Source: Cytophagales bacterium (GTDB lineage Bacteria > Bacteroidota > Bacteroidia > Cytophagales > UBA9547). From it: a DNA stretch of 5,900 bases. Numbering within the stretch: the stretch's first letter is position 1; every line of letters begins with the position of its first letter. The DNA lies in assembly GCA_013298205.1 (NCBI GenBank), contig JAAFJZ010000173.1, forward strand, positions 1 to 5,900, written 5' to 3'. The translations under genes and the position numbers were made by a program. Below are positions 5,766 through 5,900 of the stretch, one piece after another. A model generated the notes under the pieces. That model saw only the letters and a list, made by a program, of their open reading frames with translations, ran no database searches and was not told where the DNA came from.

Positions 5766-5788
5766 TGAAGGTCTTTTTTATTTTTTTT
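5731..5788 (+). terminator. possible rho-independent terminator formed by the 3' REP hairpin
   Basis: The 17-bp hairpin at 5731-5765 is followed after seven bases by a T-rich tract (5772-5789, almost all T with one A and one C). This is the general form of an intrinsic terminator for the transposase transcript. The gap between hairpin and T tract is longer than usual, so efficiency is uncertain and the role may be secondary to the element's function as a transposase substrate. Confidence 0.35.
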
Positions 5789-5836
5789 CTAAAAAACTTT
5801 GTCTTTTCGGAATACTACTAAACCAAACACAGAATG

Positions 5837-5844
5837 TAATTTTG
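5837..5844 (+). promoter_or_regulatory. -7 box TAATTTTG before the gene at the right edge
   Basis: TAATTTTG is a perfect match to the Bacteroidota -7 consensus TAnnTTTG and lies 37 bases before the ATG at 5882. I see no good -33 element at the expected spacing, so it is supported only by the box and its position. Confidence 0.3.
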
Positions 5845-5881
5845 TAACATAATTTATAAATTAACTTAAATAAACAATGTT

Positions 5882-5900
5882 ATGAAGATTAAAATTTACA
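5882..5900 (+). CDS. start of a gene leaving the window (partial, unknown)
   Basis: The ATG at 5882 opens the frame MKIKIY, which runs to the window edge without a stop. The lysine-rich first residues, the A-rich leader and the -7 box upstream resemble a Bacteroidota gene start. The nearby ATG at 5877 is closed after two codons by TGA. Six codons are too few to say anything about the product. Confidence 0.4.

Overview
The window is AT-rich (roughly 70% A+T by eye). It has the signatures of a Bacteroidota (Bacteroidetes) genome: a Y_Y_Y (triple-tyrosine) propeller sensor, starts with no recognisable Shine-Dalgarno, several good matches to the phylum-specific -7 box TAnnTTTG, and GACCTGACAGGT-type palindromes of the kind that accompany REP-associated tyrosine transposases (RAYTs). 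I cannot place it below phylum with confidence; a Cytophagales/Flavobacteriales-like relative would fit.

Left part (1-3042, plus strand). The reading frame of the first gene is open back to base 3. The first gene is therefore the 3' part of a longer membrane sensor-like protein (beta-propeller repeats, a Lys-rich insert, a Y_Y_Y domain, three membrane segments, no kinase). It does not begin at the GTG at 117. A DEDDy-type PolB-like 3'-5' exonuclease follows after 13 bases and may be co-transcribed.

Middle (3043-4957). A 197-base spacer carrying a dyad leads into an AraC-family regulator with an unrecognised N-terminal part. Convergent to it, on the minus strand, is a compact ParD/ParE-type toxin-antitoxin pair with a TAATG stop-start overlap. 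Its promoter has a TTTG/TAnnTTTG pair at 20-base spacing, with an 8-bp direct repeat between the boxes that looks like an autoregulatory operator.

Right part (4958-5900). This is a RAYT (HUH/Y1 transposase) gene with three REP-like perfect palindromes: one upstream (16-bp arms, CCTCCAAGG type), one inside the coding sequence (22-bp arms, CCTGACAGG type), and one 4 bases after the stop codon (17-bp arms, same type as the internal one). The internal palindrome is read through in frame and encodes the linker between the HUH motif and the catalytic tyrosine region. The most notable system here is thus a RAYT gene that carries its own presumed substrate inside its coding sequence and at its 3' end, beside a second, base-pair-covarying palindrome family. 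A new gene probably begins at 5882 and leaves the window.
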